Assembly: GCF_037325665.1 (NCBI RefSeq) | Contig: NC_090250.1 | Location: 39,640,346 to 39,704,345 of the forward strand | Direction: 5' to 3' | DNA from: Littorina saxatilis | Taxonomy: Eukaryota > Mollusca > Gastropoda > Littorinimorpha > Littorinidae | DNA: 64,000 bases | In this document: positions 11,134 to 22,734 of the stretch, piece by piece | Layout of the letters: each line of letters opens with the position of its first letter | Position numbering within the stretch: position 1 is the stretch's first letter | Position numbers and translations under genes: made by a program | Notes under the pieces: model-generated | The model's database searches: none | The model's input: the letters and a program-made list of their open reading frames with translations, nothing else | What the model was told of the DNA's origin: nothing

Positions 11134-14100
11134 ATGGCTGTAGCCGAACATAAGTACAATTTGGCGCTTGTGGAAACACAAACAGAGAAGAAAATTCGAC
11201 CACAGCCATGGTGAGTAGAATTATTGTTTGTCTTCTCATTCTTTGCTACTGTCATCCGCTGGGTCTTGACTGAAATACAAGCCATATAAAAAACCACTCG
11301 TGTTGTAACCTATACATATACCACAATTGCACACACATACAGCATCAGCTAAATAATTATATTCCTGGCTTTATTTGTTTTTGTTTCTTATTTTTGTTTT
11401 TTGGTTTGGTTGGGTTGACAGTATTACTCCAAACTCAAGTTGGATAATCAGATTGATCAATCCGAATGTGCAATCAGTAAAAAAAAACCACCACAGTGAT
11501 AAAGAAAGCACAAGATGAAATAAAGAATATTGTATTGTAACCTAAGAAGGAAGGGCACATTGGCCTAGCGAATAAGATGTTGGCCTTGTGTGTGCAAGAT
11601 TCAGGGTTCGAATCCTGGCTGCGCCCGATGGGTTAAGAGTGGAGATTTTTCTGATCTCCACGGCCACAGTCAACTTATGTGAAGAACATGCTATATAGTG
11701 CCTTATCCCCCTACATGTGTGCACGCAAGCGCAAGACTAAGTACGCACAGAAAAGATCTTTCAATCCATGTTAAAGTTTGGTGGGGTCATTTTAGAAAAA
11801 CAAAAATACCACGCACACACACCCCAAAAGCAGAGTATGGCTGCCTAAATGGCATGGGAAACCCCCAGTCATGCACTTAAAAGCCCATTTGTGCAAAACA
11901 CGAGTGTACGTAGAGGTTACATGCCGAGTCTCAGTGATTATCAAAAATAATGGTCGAAGTTAGCGGATCATGAAAAATGCGAGCTTCCCTCTTTATTCCT
12001 CCTTTCTTCAGTTATTCAAAGAAAAGAGGAGTTTTTGTGCGAAAGTTTGATCGAATCATATTCACCCAACCAGTCTACCTGCGCAGGCGATCGATTAATG
12101 CGCGGTTGTATAGTGCCGTGCAAATCATTCAATTCTGTTAACACTTCTTGTCAGTTTCCATGTTTTGAACTAAAATCAAGTACACAGTTATCTTGTCATT
12201 CTGCTGTGGCGTTAAAGGCAGATAGTGTGTGTTCTGTTCATGTTTTGGTATCGCTCAGGAAATGTTCTTTCCTCGAATGTGACTAGCAGACGAAGTTTTA
12301 CACCCGTGTTCTAACGTTAAAAACTGTATGAAGTTCAGTTTTCTGGGGCAAAATAGTGTATGAAACCGCTGCATGTTCTTTAAGTTGATTAAATGTTTGC
12401 AATTGATTGCGTGTGATCTGTTTATAAAATGAAATATTGTTGGAAAACTGACCGTCGGATTGCAGTCTTGTCGATGCAGCCGAAATCTGGAAGGGGAACT
12501 ACTCGTGTCGCTAGACAAAGTATGAGAGTTACTTTTCCTTGGAATCTTGCTAGCGATAAACGATTGTGCACGGCAGATCTGAATTCAGAAAACAACCAAA
12601 CTCGTGGATTTTATATTGAGATTCATGTACCGTACTTTCCGGGTGACAAGGCGCTTCGTTATACAAGACGCACCCCCTTCTTTAAAAAAAAAATTGTAAT
12701 CCAGTCACCCATTGGACGCAGGGGGCCGATAGGGCGCACCAAAATGACCCAGTTTTTGCCATGAGAGGTGGTTCCCCTGTCATATCTGAGAGAGGAAACA
12801 CTCCCTGCACCGGGGTCAGTGACCGGTCAGTGACCGAGTTTAACAGAGTGGAAATCTGTGTGTGCGGCCAGATCAAATTTAAAGGCAGGGCAGTACCTAG
12901 TAGCTGAAACATGCATTATCACAAGTTGTTTGACTGGCACTCAAGCGGTCTCTTTGATTTTTTTTCGTATTTCATACACGGATTAGGCGCTTCGTTATAC
13001 AAGACGCAGGGGTCGAACTCGAGGAAAAAAGTCGCGCCTTATGACCCGGAAAGTACGGTATTCAAGCCTGTAGTTGCTGGTTTAAATGCGGTATGGTTGT
13101 ATTGTTTGCTCCAGAAATGTATATTTTGTACATTAGAGTGTTCTGAACTTTTGAGTCGCAAAAAGTAGATCCACAATGTGTACAGTCTCTACCCATGAGC
13201 TATCGAGGATTCAGGCCCGTTGTTGGGTAAGTGATTTTGGTTGTTGGGTAAGTTACCGAAAAATAACTAGCCCTACAAGTTTACAGAGAGAAAGAAGCAG
13301 AGGGGGGAATAAATAGGTGTTATTTGCAGCCCAAGAACGTCTATCTGTTTTGGATTTGGGGTTTTAAAAGGGGGGTGGGAGGGGGGGGGGGGAAAGGGGG
13401 GTTAGAGTGGGGGTTATACTGTAATAGACATAACACACTGGTACATGCACCAAAATAGCATTATTTCATCTTAGGTTTGTGTGTTAAAGTTGAACTTGTG
13501 ACTATTGCTATGTGACAGGTACAAGAATTGGTTGTCTTAAAAGGGGGATGGGGGATGGGGGGGGGGGGGGTCGGGGTTACACTGCGTTAGACATAACACA
13601 CTGGTGCGTGTACCAAAATAGCATTATTTCATCTTAGATCCGTGTGTTAAAGTTGAACTTGTGGCTGTTGCTGGGATGTCATAGGTACAAGGAGAGGCTG
13701 CACACGAAGTATGTGAAGGCCCTGAAGCCGACAGACATCCGCCAGCATCTGACTGGCAATAATTGGATGTTTGTCAAGGATGGTCTTGATGACTTCCGTG
13801 ATGGCCTCCCACCTGCTGTTGAAGGCAGTGACTTTATCAAGGTAATCAGTAAAATAGTGTTTTAAATACAGTAACCTTTTCCTCGTCTTCTTGTTCTTTT
13901 TCTGTGTTTGTGGGCTGGCCGGTGTCACAAACTGAAAACTCTGCCTGAACAATCCTTCTCATTGCGGTCAATGCAAGCGCATGCGCTAACATGGGGAGAT
14001 TAATCAGGTCGTGAACACCTTTACCCTAACCCTAATCCTAACCCTGATCCTAACCCTAACCCTAACCCTAACCCATGGTTCGTTTGGTCAAAGGGTCGCA

Positions 14101-16245
14101 TTTTTAAGTCCAAGATTGGCGCATGAGCATTGACCGCAATGAGAAGGATTGTTCAGCAGAGGTTTCAGTTCGTGACACCGGCAAGCTGCAACTTCCACAA
14201 GCAATCTTCTGTTTTTGTGTGTGTGTGTGCCTGACTGTTCTTTGCTGTTGCTTTTTTTTAAACGCTGCAGCTATTTAGGCATTTCAGCCTAGACCGGATT
14301 GTTATACAGTCACATTCTTATGACGACAATCGATGTTGTCAGAGTATATGATATGATGCACATATCCATGATGCTTTTATTAATTTTGACATGGCCTAGG
14401 GTTGTGCTTCCCCACCAGCCTTCCTCCCACTGACAATGACCTGATAAACACCAACACTCATAGAATCTTTGTCAGTCAAGCATGTGTGAATATCTACATA
14501 CGTGTTTGTTCATCTTACTAGTACTGATGTAGCAAGAATTTATTTTCTTCAGCAAATTTGCCAAAGTAGCCATGAAATATTAGCAATTTTTCAAAGGTTA
14601 AGGTAGTCTCCTTTACCCCTCCACGAAAAAAAACCCCAACGTTTGTCACATTGCCAAAGTGACTAAAAAAGGTTTGTTGATTGCACAGGAGTTTTACAGA
14701 CTGCCAACGCTAAAGCCTGTCCTTAACTTGGTTAAGTCGACCAGGCCAAGTATATTTTGTGAAGCTGGCCGCACGAAGCTTTAGCACTGAGTTTTGGGTA
14801 AAAAGACTTTGCGGAGTTGCCCCAAAGTTGACTTCGGGCTCAATTAAGGATCACCTTAAACAACAACCCTGTTCTAATCAACAGAATTTTATGGCTTTCT
14901 TATTTCTTAACTTTTCTTAATTCTCTTTCAGACCGAGAAGGGTCCGGGACCAACAATCAGGGGGAGTACGGGCAGCCCATCATCGGTGAATCAGCCGGCT
15001 CAGCCTAATCGGTTTAGCAAACATCAGATCTGTTTTTCCCGTATCACCGCCTTGCAGCAGCAGCGACGTGAGCACATAGACGAGATTGAGTATGGCTTGC
15101 TGCAGCACCCACTGGCTCTCTATCCTCATCTGGAGGAGAGTGTGCCCCCTGAGGTAAGGCTTTTAAAAACATGGGCTTTTCTGGGGAAAAAAGGAAAAGA
15201 GAGCTGATATAATGTCTGTCTCTCTATCCTCATCTGGGGGAGAGTGTGCTCCCTGAGGTAAGCGCTTTTAAAAACATGGGCTTTTCTGGGGAAAAAAGGA
15301 AAAGAGAGCGGATAATGTCTGTCTCTCTATCCTCATCTGGGGGAGATCGAGTGTGCCCCCTGAGGTAAGGCTTTTAAAAACATCGGCTTTTCTGGGGAAA
15401 ATAGGACAAGAGAGCTGATAATGTCTGTCTCTCTATCCTCATCTGGGGGAGAGTGTGCCCCCTGAGGTAAGGCTTTTAAAAACATGGGCTTTTCTGGGGA
15501 AAAAAGGAAAAGAGAGCTGATAATGTCTGTCTCTCTATCCTCATCTGCGGGAGAGTGTGCCCCCTGAGGTAAGGCTTTTAAAAACATGGGCTTTTCTGGG
15601 GAAAAAAGGAAAAGAGAGCTGATAATGTCTGTCTCTCTATCCTCATCTGGGGGAGAGTGTGCCCCCTGAGCTAAGGCTTCCAAAAACACGGGCTTTTCTG
15701 GGGGAAAACAGAGAACAGCTAGAGCTATATGTCTGACTTTCTCCGTGTCTACCCATGCAAGCCTGAATGTCTGTCTCCCTGTTTCTGTTTGTCCAGTTTT
15801 TCTCTCTGTCTCTGCTTGCCTGCCTGGCTGGCTGGCAGGCTGGCTGCATGGTTGTCTGTCTGGAGAGCTGTATGTCTGTATTAATTCTTCGTGTCTGTCC
15901 AAGTCTGTCTGTCTGTCTCCGTTTATCTGACTGCCCAGTTTGTCTCTCTGTGTCTCTGCCTGTATATCTGGTTGACTGGCTGGCTGGCTGGCTGGCTATA
16001 GCTGTCTCTCTCTGGTTGTCTGACTGGAGATAAAGGATGGGGAATGGTGGGGGAATGGTGGTGGTCCTGATAGAGACACAGAGGTAAGTTGGGAAAACAT
16101 TTTGATGGGATTTTTCTTCAATGTTTGCATTTAAGTCAGTAGTCGAGCATGAGTCATACACATTTGCATCATGTTTGCACTTGAGCAAAAAATAAAATGT
16201 GCCTCTGTTTGTTTGTGGGTATGTGTGTGTGTGTGAGAGAGATTT

Positions 16246-16292
<47 letters not shown>

Positions 16293-19200
16293 AATTGTGG
16301 ATGGCTTTACATAGATGCGAAAGCACTTGATGGAGAAACTAGAAAAAGGAAGAATCACAAGAGATGCTCAAGGCCACCTTGTAAGTTTGTTCATGTTATG
16401 ATGAATATGCACTCAGTACCTTAAAGTTCATTTTTTTTGTTTTTGCTCGTAAGAGCCTTAATCTCTGAATTAATTTGAATTTGTTTGAGATCTTCATGTA
16501 TTTTTCTCAAGGTTGATGGGAAATCTGTGTGCATGCATGATTCCTGGGTGTGTGTTTATCTATAGATCTGTTCGCACAATTACCTTTCAATATTGTTCCA
16601 TTCTTTTATTTTAATCTGTGTTAAGTATGTGTTTTTATGGTGTTGAATTTTAGCATGAGTTTATATAGGTGTTCAAGCATGTTCTGACATTCTGCTGAAT
16701 AGTTATTAAACAGGTCTACAAATAAAGCTACTGTACGTATCTTGCAAAGAGCAGCTCTCATCTCCGCAGATAATATTTACAAAAACAAATCGGTTAGCTG
16801 CAAGCAACTATAGTAGGTCACTTGATGTTTCAAAGCTGCATATTCATGAGTTACTTTCTCTTGTTTCAAAAAGAGCAGTTTGGTCTGTCTTGAGACATAA
16901 TGTTTTGCCAATATAATCATGAATTTCCAACAGTTGAAAACAACATGTACAAAATATGCTTGGTGCATTATGTATTTATTTTTGTATAAGATTTACATAC
17001 GCAGCTAACTATATTTTGTGTGGCCAAGACTGGAGGAATAGTTTTAATCAACAGCCTTTAATTGTTTATCCATGGCTTGTTTCAAGATCTGATTATAGTA
17101 CAATAGAAACCCTCCTGTGAGACCCCCTGATTTATACCTTCTACTCTTTTAAAACCACGCTTTTTAAGACTTTCTGTTCATTTTCAATTTTCATTTTCAA
17201 TGTCTGTCATTTTAATGACCTCTATTTTTAGACTCCCTTTGTTTGAGACTCTCTTCCTTTTAAGACGTATGTGATTTTCTCAGAATTTTTGGGTTTTTAA
17301 GGTCATATATATAGTATATTTCTGTGGTGGTTCTACGTTTGCACAAGCTTGACATGTGTGCATGTGTGTGTATGTCAGATGTTTGAAGACATTGTGGACA
17401 TCCTGGATCCGGATATGAACATGGTGGAGGATGAAGACGAAATCCCGGAGGAGAATGAGCAGGACGTCAGAGAGGAGCCCTCGAATACAGCAGCTGACGA
17501 ACAACAGCACCCTCCTGCCTCTGCCCGCAGCCTTACTGAAAGCTTCAAGTCTGAGTGAGTTTGAGTTTGCTCTTTTTGTGAATACAATTAATGCAGGGTT
17601 TGGTTTTCTAACGCCCCATTTGAATTTGGCTTGGACCATCTGAAAATGACGTATGAGAATTTCCTTTGCATCAACATTACTTCCCTAAATTTTCACATTG
17701 CCCACCCATAACACAAAAATAATGCACGCAAGCACGCACGCACGCGCACCATTTCGCTTTTTTTGACAATTATATTTCCCTCTTTCTTTTCTTTCTTTAT
17801 TTGGTGTTTAACGTCGTTTTCAACCACGAAGGTTATATCGCGACGGATATTTCCCTCTGAATGCATGGTTCCTATTTGATTTTACCATGAATTATTTTCA
17901 GGAAAGGGGATGAGAGTACACGTGTACGAAACCCGTATCGCTGGCTGCCACGCAAGGAGGAGAAGGACAAGGAAAAGAAAGACCGACGCAGCGTGCGTGA
18001 GAGAGCCAACGCTTCTTCCCCTTCGGAGGAAGAACACATCCAGAAGGTATGGTTGTGGCTCTAATTAAACTGCAGACAGCCAAGGCATGAAAGGCACAGT
18101 CCCTAGTTTACCCTGTGCAAGGTACGTCACACACTGAAAGAAGAGCGACCCTTGAGATTCACTCCATGGGACCAGGAACACAAACTGAATCAGGTTATTG
18201 CCACATGAAAGTAGATACAAATAATGAGATGGGAGGGGGGGGGGGGGGGGTTTGGTTGGTCCTTTGGGTGCAGGTCGCCTTGTGGTGAGATAAGTGCGCG
18301 TTATAAATTCTTGTATTATTATTATTATTATTATTATAGACAGCTGCACTTAACATTTCTTTTCCACAATTGCTGTCAGGTGACACGCGAGTTCTGCCAG
18401 TGGGTGGCCGACCTGGGAGGGGAGAGCAACAACATTGAAGAGTCAACCATCACCAGTCTGTTCGCCAGCGGCTACGAGACCAAGCCCGCCCTGTCTGTTC
18501 CCATCCATGTTGTGGAACTGACCAACGTCCCCCAAGAGCTCCGCATGTCCGCCTCCGTCCCCCAGCAGCAACAATCCCAAAGTATCAATTATAAGGCCAT
18601 TCCGCTGACCGATGAAACGCAGAAAGAATGGGTAAGGGCAGAACTTTCTGGCTGTACATTTTACATCCAAAAGCCTAGCTGTAATTCAAGCTAATTAGAA
18701 AACCCAGACAAAATAAGTAAGGATCAGAAGATTGAGCTGAGTTTACAGCTACTGTCAAAATCTCTAGTAAATGCAGAAGGCATAGATGATGATTCTTACA
18801 GTTTAAACAATTATTTACAAAGCTATACATATCAGATGAATTGTCTGAAACCAAATTTATCAAATTAAATGCTTAAAATATTTGTACACTTCCCTGTTGC
18901 CCTTTGTGAACACTTTCACTTTGAATAGACTGAAATAGTGCTATGCCGCTTTGAGCTTTACGTACTTCACTTTCACAGCAGGAGTTAAAATTTGAACAGC
19001 TAAAAGCACAGCAATACTGCGGCATGCTGGTTGAGGGGTCATATCATCCTGGGGTACGTAAGGCCTTGCGCTATGTTGACAGCAAGGCTGTCGCATCAGT
19101 GTCGTTATATATTAGGGTTCATTACTGCATGGTGACTAAAGTGAACATACTATCTTTTTTGCACTTTGGGATGAATGTTTGTGTCAAAACGTTTCTGGAT

Positions 19201-19763
19201 CAACAAACTCTGGGTAAAAGTTTTATTTTGAGAAAACCTTCAGGCAATACACCCGGGTGCATATACCCGTATACAGAAAGTGCACCTACAGGCAAACACC
19301 CCCTTTTGGTGGAATAAGACCCCTTCTGCCCAAGTACTGTTAAAAGAGAAGGTAGAGTAATTAGTCTCACACAAATGACGATACTGTAATAACTGTGAGA
19401 GCTAACCATTTATTTGAGCAGTGATTAATTTGAAAACTTAACTTTACATGTATTTCTTTTTTTCATTTTTTTTTTCATCTTAACCTAAATTCCTCACAAT
19501 TAAGGATCTACCAGCAACTGATATGTGGAGTTTTGTTTACTCTTTGAATGAGATTTTCTCTCCTGTGACTCAATTTCAGAAGGTGACAGGTGAGTACGAA
19601 CCCTCGTGGATAAGGTTCAAGTACGGAGCATGGTACTTGCAACCCAAGACCTGGCAGAAGCGACAATGGGATGCCCCACTTGCTGACCCTAAAGAGATCA
19701 AGGACCAAGAGATGTCTGAGGCCAAGAAGAAAAGTCAAACACTGGTCAGTGTTCTGCTCATGC

Positions 19764-19829
<66 letters not shown>

Positions 19830-19905
19830 CATGTGTGCGTGTGTGTGTGCATGCCTGTGTGTGTGGTTGTGTGTGCGTGTGTATGTGTGTGTGCATGCGT
19901 TTGTG

Positions 19906-19940
<35 letters not shown>

Positions 19941-20443
19941 TTGCATGTGGGTGTGTGTGTGTTTGTGTTTGTGTGTATATCACCAATTTACATAAATATT
20001 TATAACTGACCAGTAGAAATAGTCATGAAAATGGTAAGTAAAGTGATTGTAAATTACGGAGTTTTTGTCTTAATTTTTTTTTCTTCGTTCATCATAAACT
20101 GAAGACTTTAGTTACGGTATCATTGGCATACAACTGATTTGATGCTTCCATTTTTTTTAAAGTTTTGTTTGTTTTTTGTTTTGTCAAAACAGAACGAGGA
20201 GCTGTCGACTATGCATGCTTCTAAAGCTTTCATGGACTTCATCGGCAAGAAGTCAGTCAGAAAACCAGAGGTAGGTAAATCCTGCAGCAGCTAACTGAAT
20301 TACATGTACGCTTGACTCATTGTGCTGAGAGTGATGGAGAAAAACCTGTTTGTACCTGTCATACAACAGTGATGCTGAAGTGCTGTTGTGCTCCTCTCCT
20401 CTTTTCATTCTTGACAGGATTTAGCTGACACATTCACACAAAA

Positions 20444-20522
<79 letters not shown>

Positions 20523-20803
20523 GGGTAGGTGCAATCAACACGTGTTGCTGTTAACTTTCCAACGGGAGGAAGCAACCAACTTTCCTAGCTTTGGGACAAT
20601 GAAATAACAAAAATGACCACACACAAAAAAAAACCCATGAAATTCAGTATTTTACTATGACGTATGTGTGCTTTCAGTTTCTGGAGGAGGTGAGCGAGAT
20701 TCAGAGGAAGGCAGCGGAGGACGAGCAGAAGAGACTGGAGGCTGAACTGCTGGCCAAGCAGATCAAGAAATCAGGAGCGGCCAAGGGATCGGCAAAACCA
20801 TGA
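11134..20803 (+). CDS. FAM47E-like protein, complete spliced gene
   Basis: Exons: 11134-11210, 13685-13841, 14932-15153, a likely 16315-16380, 17379-17554, 17902-18046, 18380-18631, 18979-19053, 19580-19744, 20193-20270 and 20678-20803. All have GT donors and AG acceptors. The frame is open from ATG to TGA, giving 490 residues, or 512 with the 22-codon exon. The family is recognised by [11 protein letters not shown] near residue 65, [34 protein letters not shown] and the C-terminal [19 protein letters not shown]. All have close counterparts in mammalian FAM47E. The last exons form a charged, probably coiled-coil tail. Human FAM47E has been linked to the arginine methyltransferase PRMT5; the function here is inferred only by family. 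No signal peptide or membrane segment is visible. Confidence 0.93.
11551..11895 (+). mobile_element. tRNA-derived SINE in intron 1
   Basis: The head has an A box (TGGCCTAGCGAATAAG) and a B box (GGTTCGAATCC). A body follows with ACGCAAGCGCAAGACTAAG and GGCTGCCTAAATGGC, typical of molluscan SINEs as I remember them. It lies in the sense direction of the host gene. The target-site duplication was not clear. Confidence 0.75.
12628..13060. mobile_element. MITE with TACCGTACTTTCCGGGT ends, intron 1
   Basis: The left end TACCGTACTTTCCGGGTgA and the right end, ending ACCCGGAAAGTACGGTA, are inverted repeats bounded by TA. The motif GGCGCTTCGTTATACAAGAC occurs near both ends in direct orientation. The structure matches a Tc1/mariner-type MITE family that is widespread in animals. 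Confidence 0.75.
13364..13690 (+). repeat. Tandem duplication containing the exon 2 acceptor
   Basis: Two copies of about 175 bp lie side by side. Each has a G-rich block, a CATAACACACTGGT segment, a CATTATTTCATCTTAG segment and a GTGTTAAAGTTGAACTTGTG segment ending in an AG followed by GTACAAG. The second copy (AG at 13683-13684) is the real exon 2 acceptor. The first provides a decoy AG at 13517-13518. Confidence 0.8.
13917..14183. mobile_element. TIR element enclosing an interstitial telomeric repeat
   Basis: Arms of about 65 bp, starting GCCGGTGTCACaAACTGAAA and containing ACAATCCTTCTCATTGCGG, are inverted at the two ends. Between them, at about 14023-14073, lie roughly eight CCCTAA units (the animal telomere repeat, TTAGGG on the other strand), some diverged. 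The element sits in intron 2 of the FAM47E-like gene. Confidence 0.8.
14723..14847. mobile_element. Short TTAA MITE, family C
   Basis: TTAA lies at both ends. Inside are GTCGACCAGGCCAAGTATA on the left and AAAGTTGACTTCGGGCTCAA on the right, plus the family core CACGAAGCTTTAGCACTGAG. Related copies are at 31388-31512 and 36538-36825. Confidence 0.7.
15116..15735 (+). repeat. About 103-bp minisatellite built from the exon 3 donor region
   Basis: Six units begin at about 15116, 15220, 15323, 15429, 15531 and 15633, each with CTCTATCCTCATCTGG. Unit 1 is the real end of exon 3 plus the start of intron 3. Each later unit repeats the coding end (GTGCCCCCTGAG) and the donor GTAAGG. Unit 2 has GTAAGC, and unit 6 has lost the GT (GAGCTAAGG). 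A long minus-strand frame across this block is a by-product of the repetition. Confidence 0.9.
15736..17378. other. Intron sequence with CT/GT-rich stretches and a MITE remnant
   Basis: The part at 15740-16020 is rich in CTGTCTGT and CTGGCTGG, and a GT tract lies at 16235-16290. The part at 17100-17300 resembles the GAACCCCC/TTTTAAGAC MITE family in decayed form. Apart from the candidate exon at 16315-16380, I see no coding sequence. Confidence 0.5.
16315..16380 (+). CDS. Probable 22-codon cassette exon of the FAM47E-like gene
   Basis: The segment is bounded by tttacatag on the left and gtaagt on the right. It is exactly 66 nt, phase 0 on both sides, and encodes [20 protein letters not shown] plus HL. 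It fits between exon 3, ending VPPE, and the next exon, beginning MFEDIVDIL, without changing frame. It could be constitutive or skipped. My memory of mammalian family members has no obvious counterpart. Confidence 0.6.
19766..19960. repeat. (GT)n microsatellite right after exon 8
   Basis: About 190 bp of GT with a few GC and AT interruptions starts only 21 bp after the gtcagt donor at 19745. Confidence 0.95.
20449..20521. repeat. (CA)n microsatellite, about 36 pure units
   Basis: An uninterrupted CA run lies in the last intron of the FAM47E-like gene. It is likely highly polymorphic. Confidence 0.95.
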
Positions 20804-20987
20804 TGCCCATAACGTGTCTCGGAGAACAATTTGACTCTTAACTGTTGTAATTAAGCACATGAAACAAAAAACCTCGAAAACTCTGAGAAAATTTGGCCTT
20901 AAAAAGGAGGGACTCTTAAACTGGGGGTACATTTTCAGAGGTTATAAACAAAGTCTCAGAATATTGGGTCCTAGAAGGAAAGAAGTA

Positions 20988-21842
20988 TTAAAGGTCCTTG
21001 TCTACATTTTTATACCAAAATCGCCATTTGACCATTAAAATGCAGAGTCTATTATCTACAAATATCAACAATACACCCCCTTTCGATCAGGAAAGACGAA
21101 GCCAGTGTAGCCGTTTGAAAATTCATTGTAGTATTCCAGCGTAGTACTCATAGTAGGATATCCTTATTTGGAAAATGCCAAGCGCAAAACTCCTCTCAAA
21201 TCCCGTGCATTTCGTGCGTTTAAAAAAAAGCGTGGACAGCGCTCCAGTGTCAAACTGTTGCTGCACTTGTTTGGGCATGGCTATAAGCATAGTTTGTTTG
21301 TTTGTTTGCTTAACGCCCAGCCGACCACGAAGGGCCATATCAGGGCGGTGCTGCTTTGACATATAACGTGCGCCACACACAAGACAGAAGTCGCAGCACA
21401 GGCTTCATGTCTCACCCAGTCACATTATTCTGACACCGGACCAACCAGTCCTAGCACTAACCCCATAATGCCAGACGCCAGGCGGAGCAGCCACTAGATT
21501 GCCAATTTTAAAGTCTTAGGTATGACCCGGCCGGGGTTCGAACCCACCACCTCCCGATCACGGGGCGGACGCCTTACCACTAGGCAAACCGTGCCGGTTA
21601 TAAGCATAGTGACATGAATTTGATTGGTCAGTATTTTTAGGCAAATCACATGTTCTCAGCAAACATAAAACAAAGTATTGGAAGCGTGAGTCACGCAACC
21701 CAAAAATAAAATCTTTTTTTACATATATTTTTTTTCTATAACTTTTTTCCCCATGGTTCATTCATCATCTGACATAACTTTTCAGCGAAATCTAACCATA
21801 AAATTATTGAAAAAAAGCAAAAATGTAGACGACCACCTTTAA
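20988..21842 (+). mobile_element. TTAA MITE, family A, copy 1, interrupted by a SINE
   Basis: TTAA lies at 20988-20991 and 21839-21842. Terminal inverted repeats are AGGTCCTTGTCTACATTTTT and its near-complement ending in GTAGACGACCACCT. The internal sequence closely matches copies at 31509-32050 and 47997-49417. The TTAA target preference resembles piggyBac-type elements, but no transposase is present. Confidence 0.85.
21293..21598 (-). mobile_element. tRNA-derived SINE with an 11-bp target-site duplication
   Basis: Read on the minus strand, the head has an A box (TTTGCCTAGTGGTAAGGCG) and a B box (GGTTCGAACCC), and the tail ends in (AAAC)n. The direct repeat TATAAGCATAG lies at 21282-21292 and 21599-21609. 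The uninterrupted sequence is seen in the other family A MITE copies. A 3' fragment of the same SINE family lies at 49425-49490. Confidence 0.9.
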
Positions 21843-22734
21843 ATTGGGGGGTCTTAAAAGAGGGGTTCCACTGTATTTGAAATGTTCCAGGAATGTTGCG
21901 AGTCCATTGTAAGCATCTTTTCTATAATGAGTTATATGCCCTTTGATAATATACTGTGTTGGGCAATTAGATAAATCAGCAACGAGTTAAATCACCACTA
22001 CATCACTTAAAAAATTGAAATTGAGATTTCTTCCTTTGTGTGCTTGATATCGACTTCAATGAAAACTATTTTAAACATATATTTTAATTGCATAGAAGAA
22101 ACCTTGAATTGGTATGGTTACATACTATTAATGAGTTGTGTTTGTTCATGTTGTGTTTGCGTGTGTGTGTGTGTGTATAAGTGTGAGTGTGTTTCCATCT
22201 GTGTGACTGTGTGTCCATCTGTGGGATTGTCTGTGCGAGTAAGAGTGTGGCGTACATGTGTGTGTGTGTGTGATGAATTGGAGTGTTGTTGTCCACTTTT
22301 ATAGCACATACAATATTACTGTGTGATAATTTAATTATATTGATTGATTTGGTTTGTGGGTTTGCTGAATGTACAATCTGACTGCACCCTTAAGTTAATT
22401 CCTCTGTTGAAAAGTCAGCTATTATTTTATTATATTTCCTCAGGAAGAAGATCTGTGATATGAATCAAGACTGTACTTTATATTTAATCACGTGTCTAAA
22501 GTTAGTATAACAGAAAATATTCAGAGGAGATTTTTTGTTATTTTGAGATGCTGAAAATGGGAACAAGGAAGTTTTAAGGTGGAAAATAGAATTATGTTTT
22601 TACATAGAATTAAACTGACTCAACATTTTCATTCAGGTTTTTTGTTCCTGTTTTGACTGTTTGTTTTCTTTGTTATCCACACATACACCAAAACTTGACA
22701 TTCCTGTAATGTTTATGTTCAAGTTGGAATCTCA

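Larger units (their letters stand above)
20870..21878. mobile_element. Decayed GAACCCC-type MITE hosting a nested TTAA MITE
   Basis: The right end reads GGTCTTAAAAGAGGGGTTCC ending in ACTGTA, like the MITE at 2632-2962. The left part has related TTAAAAAGG/GACTCTTAAA motifs just after the FAM47E-like stop codon. The left boundary is uncertain. The interior is interrupted at 20988-21842. Confidence 0.55.

Noticed and set aside
12429-12764. 111-codon plus-strand gene
   Set aside because: The frame runs into a MITE, lies in an intron and has no recognisable family.
14023-14073. Chromosome end
   Set aside because: The CCCTAA tract is short, diverged and flanked by inverted repeats and gene exons on both sides, so it is interstitial.
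15333-16326. Minus-strand frames of about 190-230 codons
   Set aside because: They run across the 103-bp minisatellite, CT-rich sequence and a CA tract, antisense to a real gene; the apparent protein repeats mirror the DNA repeat.
21540-21598. tRNA gene on the minus strand
   Set aside because: It is the head of a SINE with an (AAAC)n tail and an 11-bp target-site duplication.
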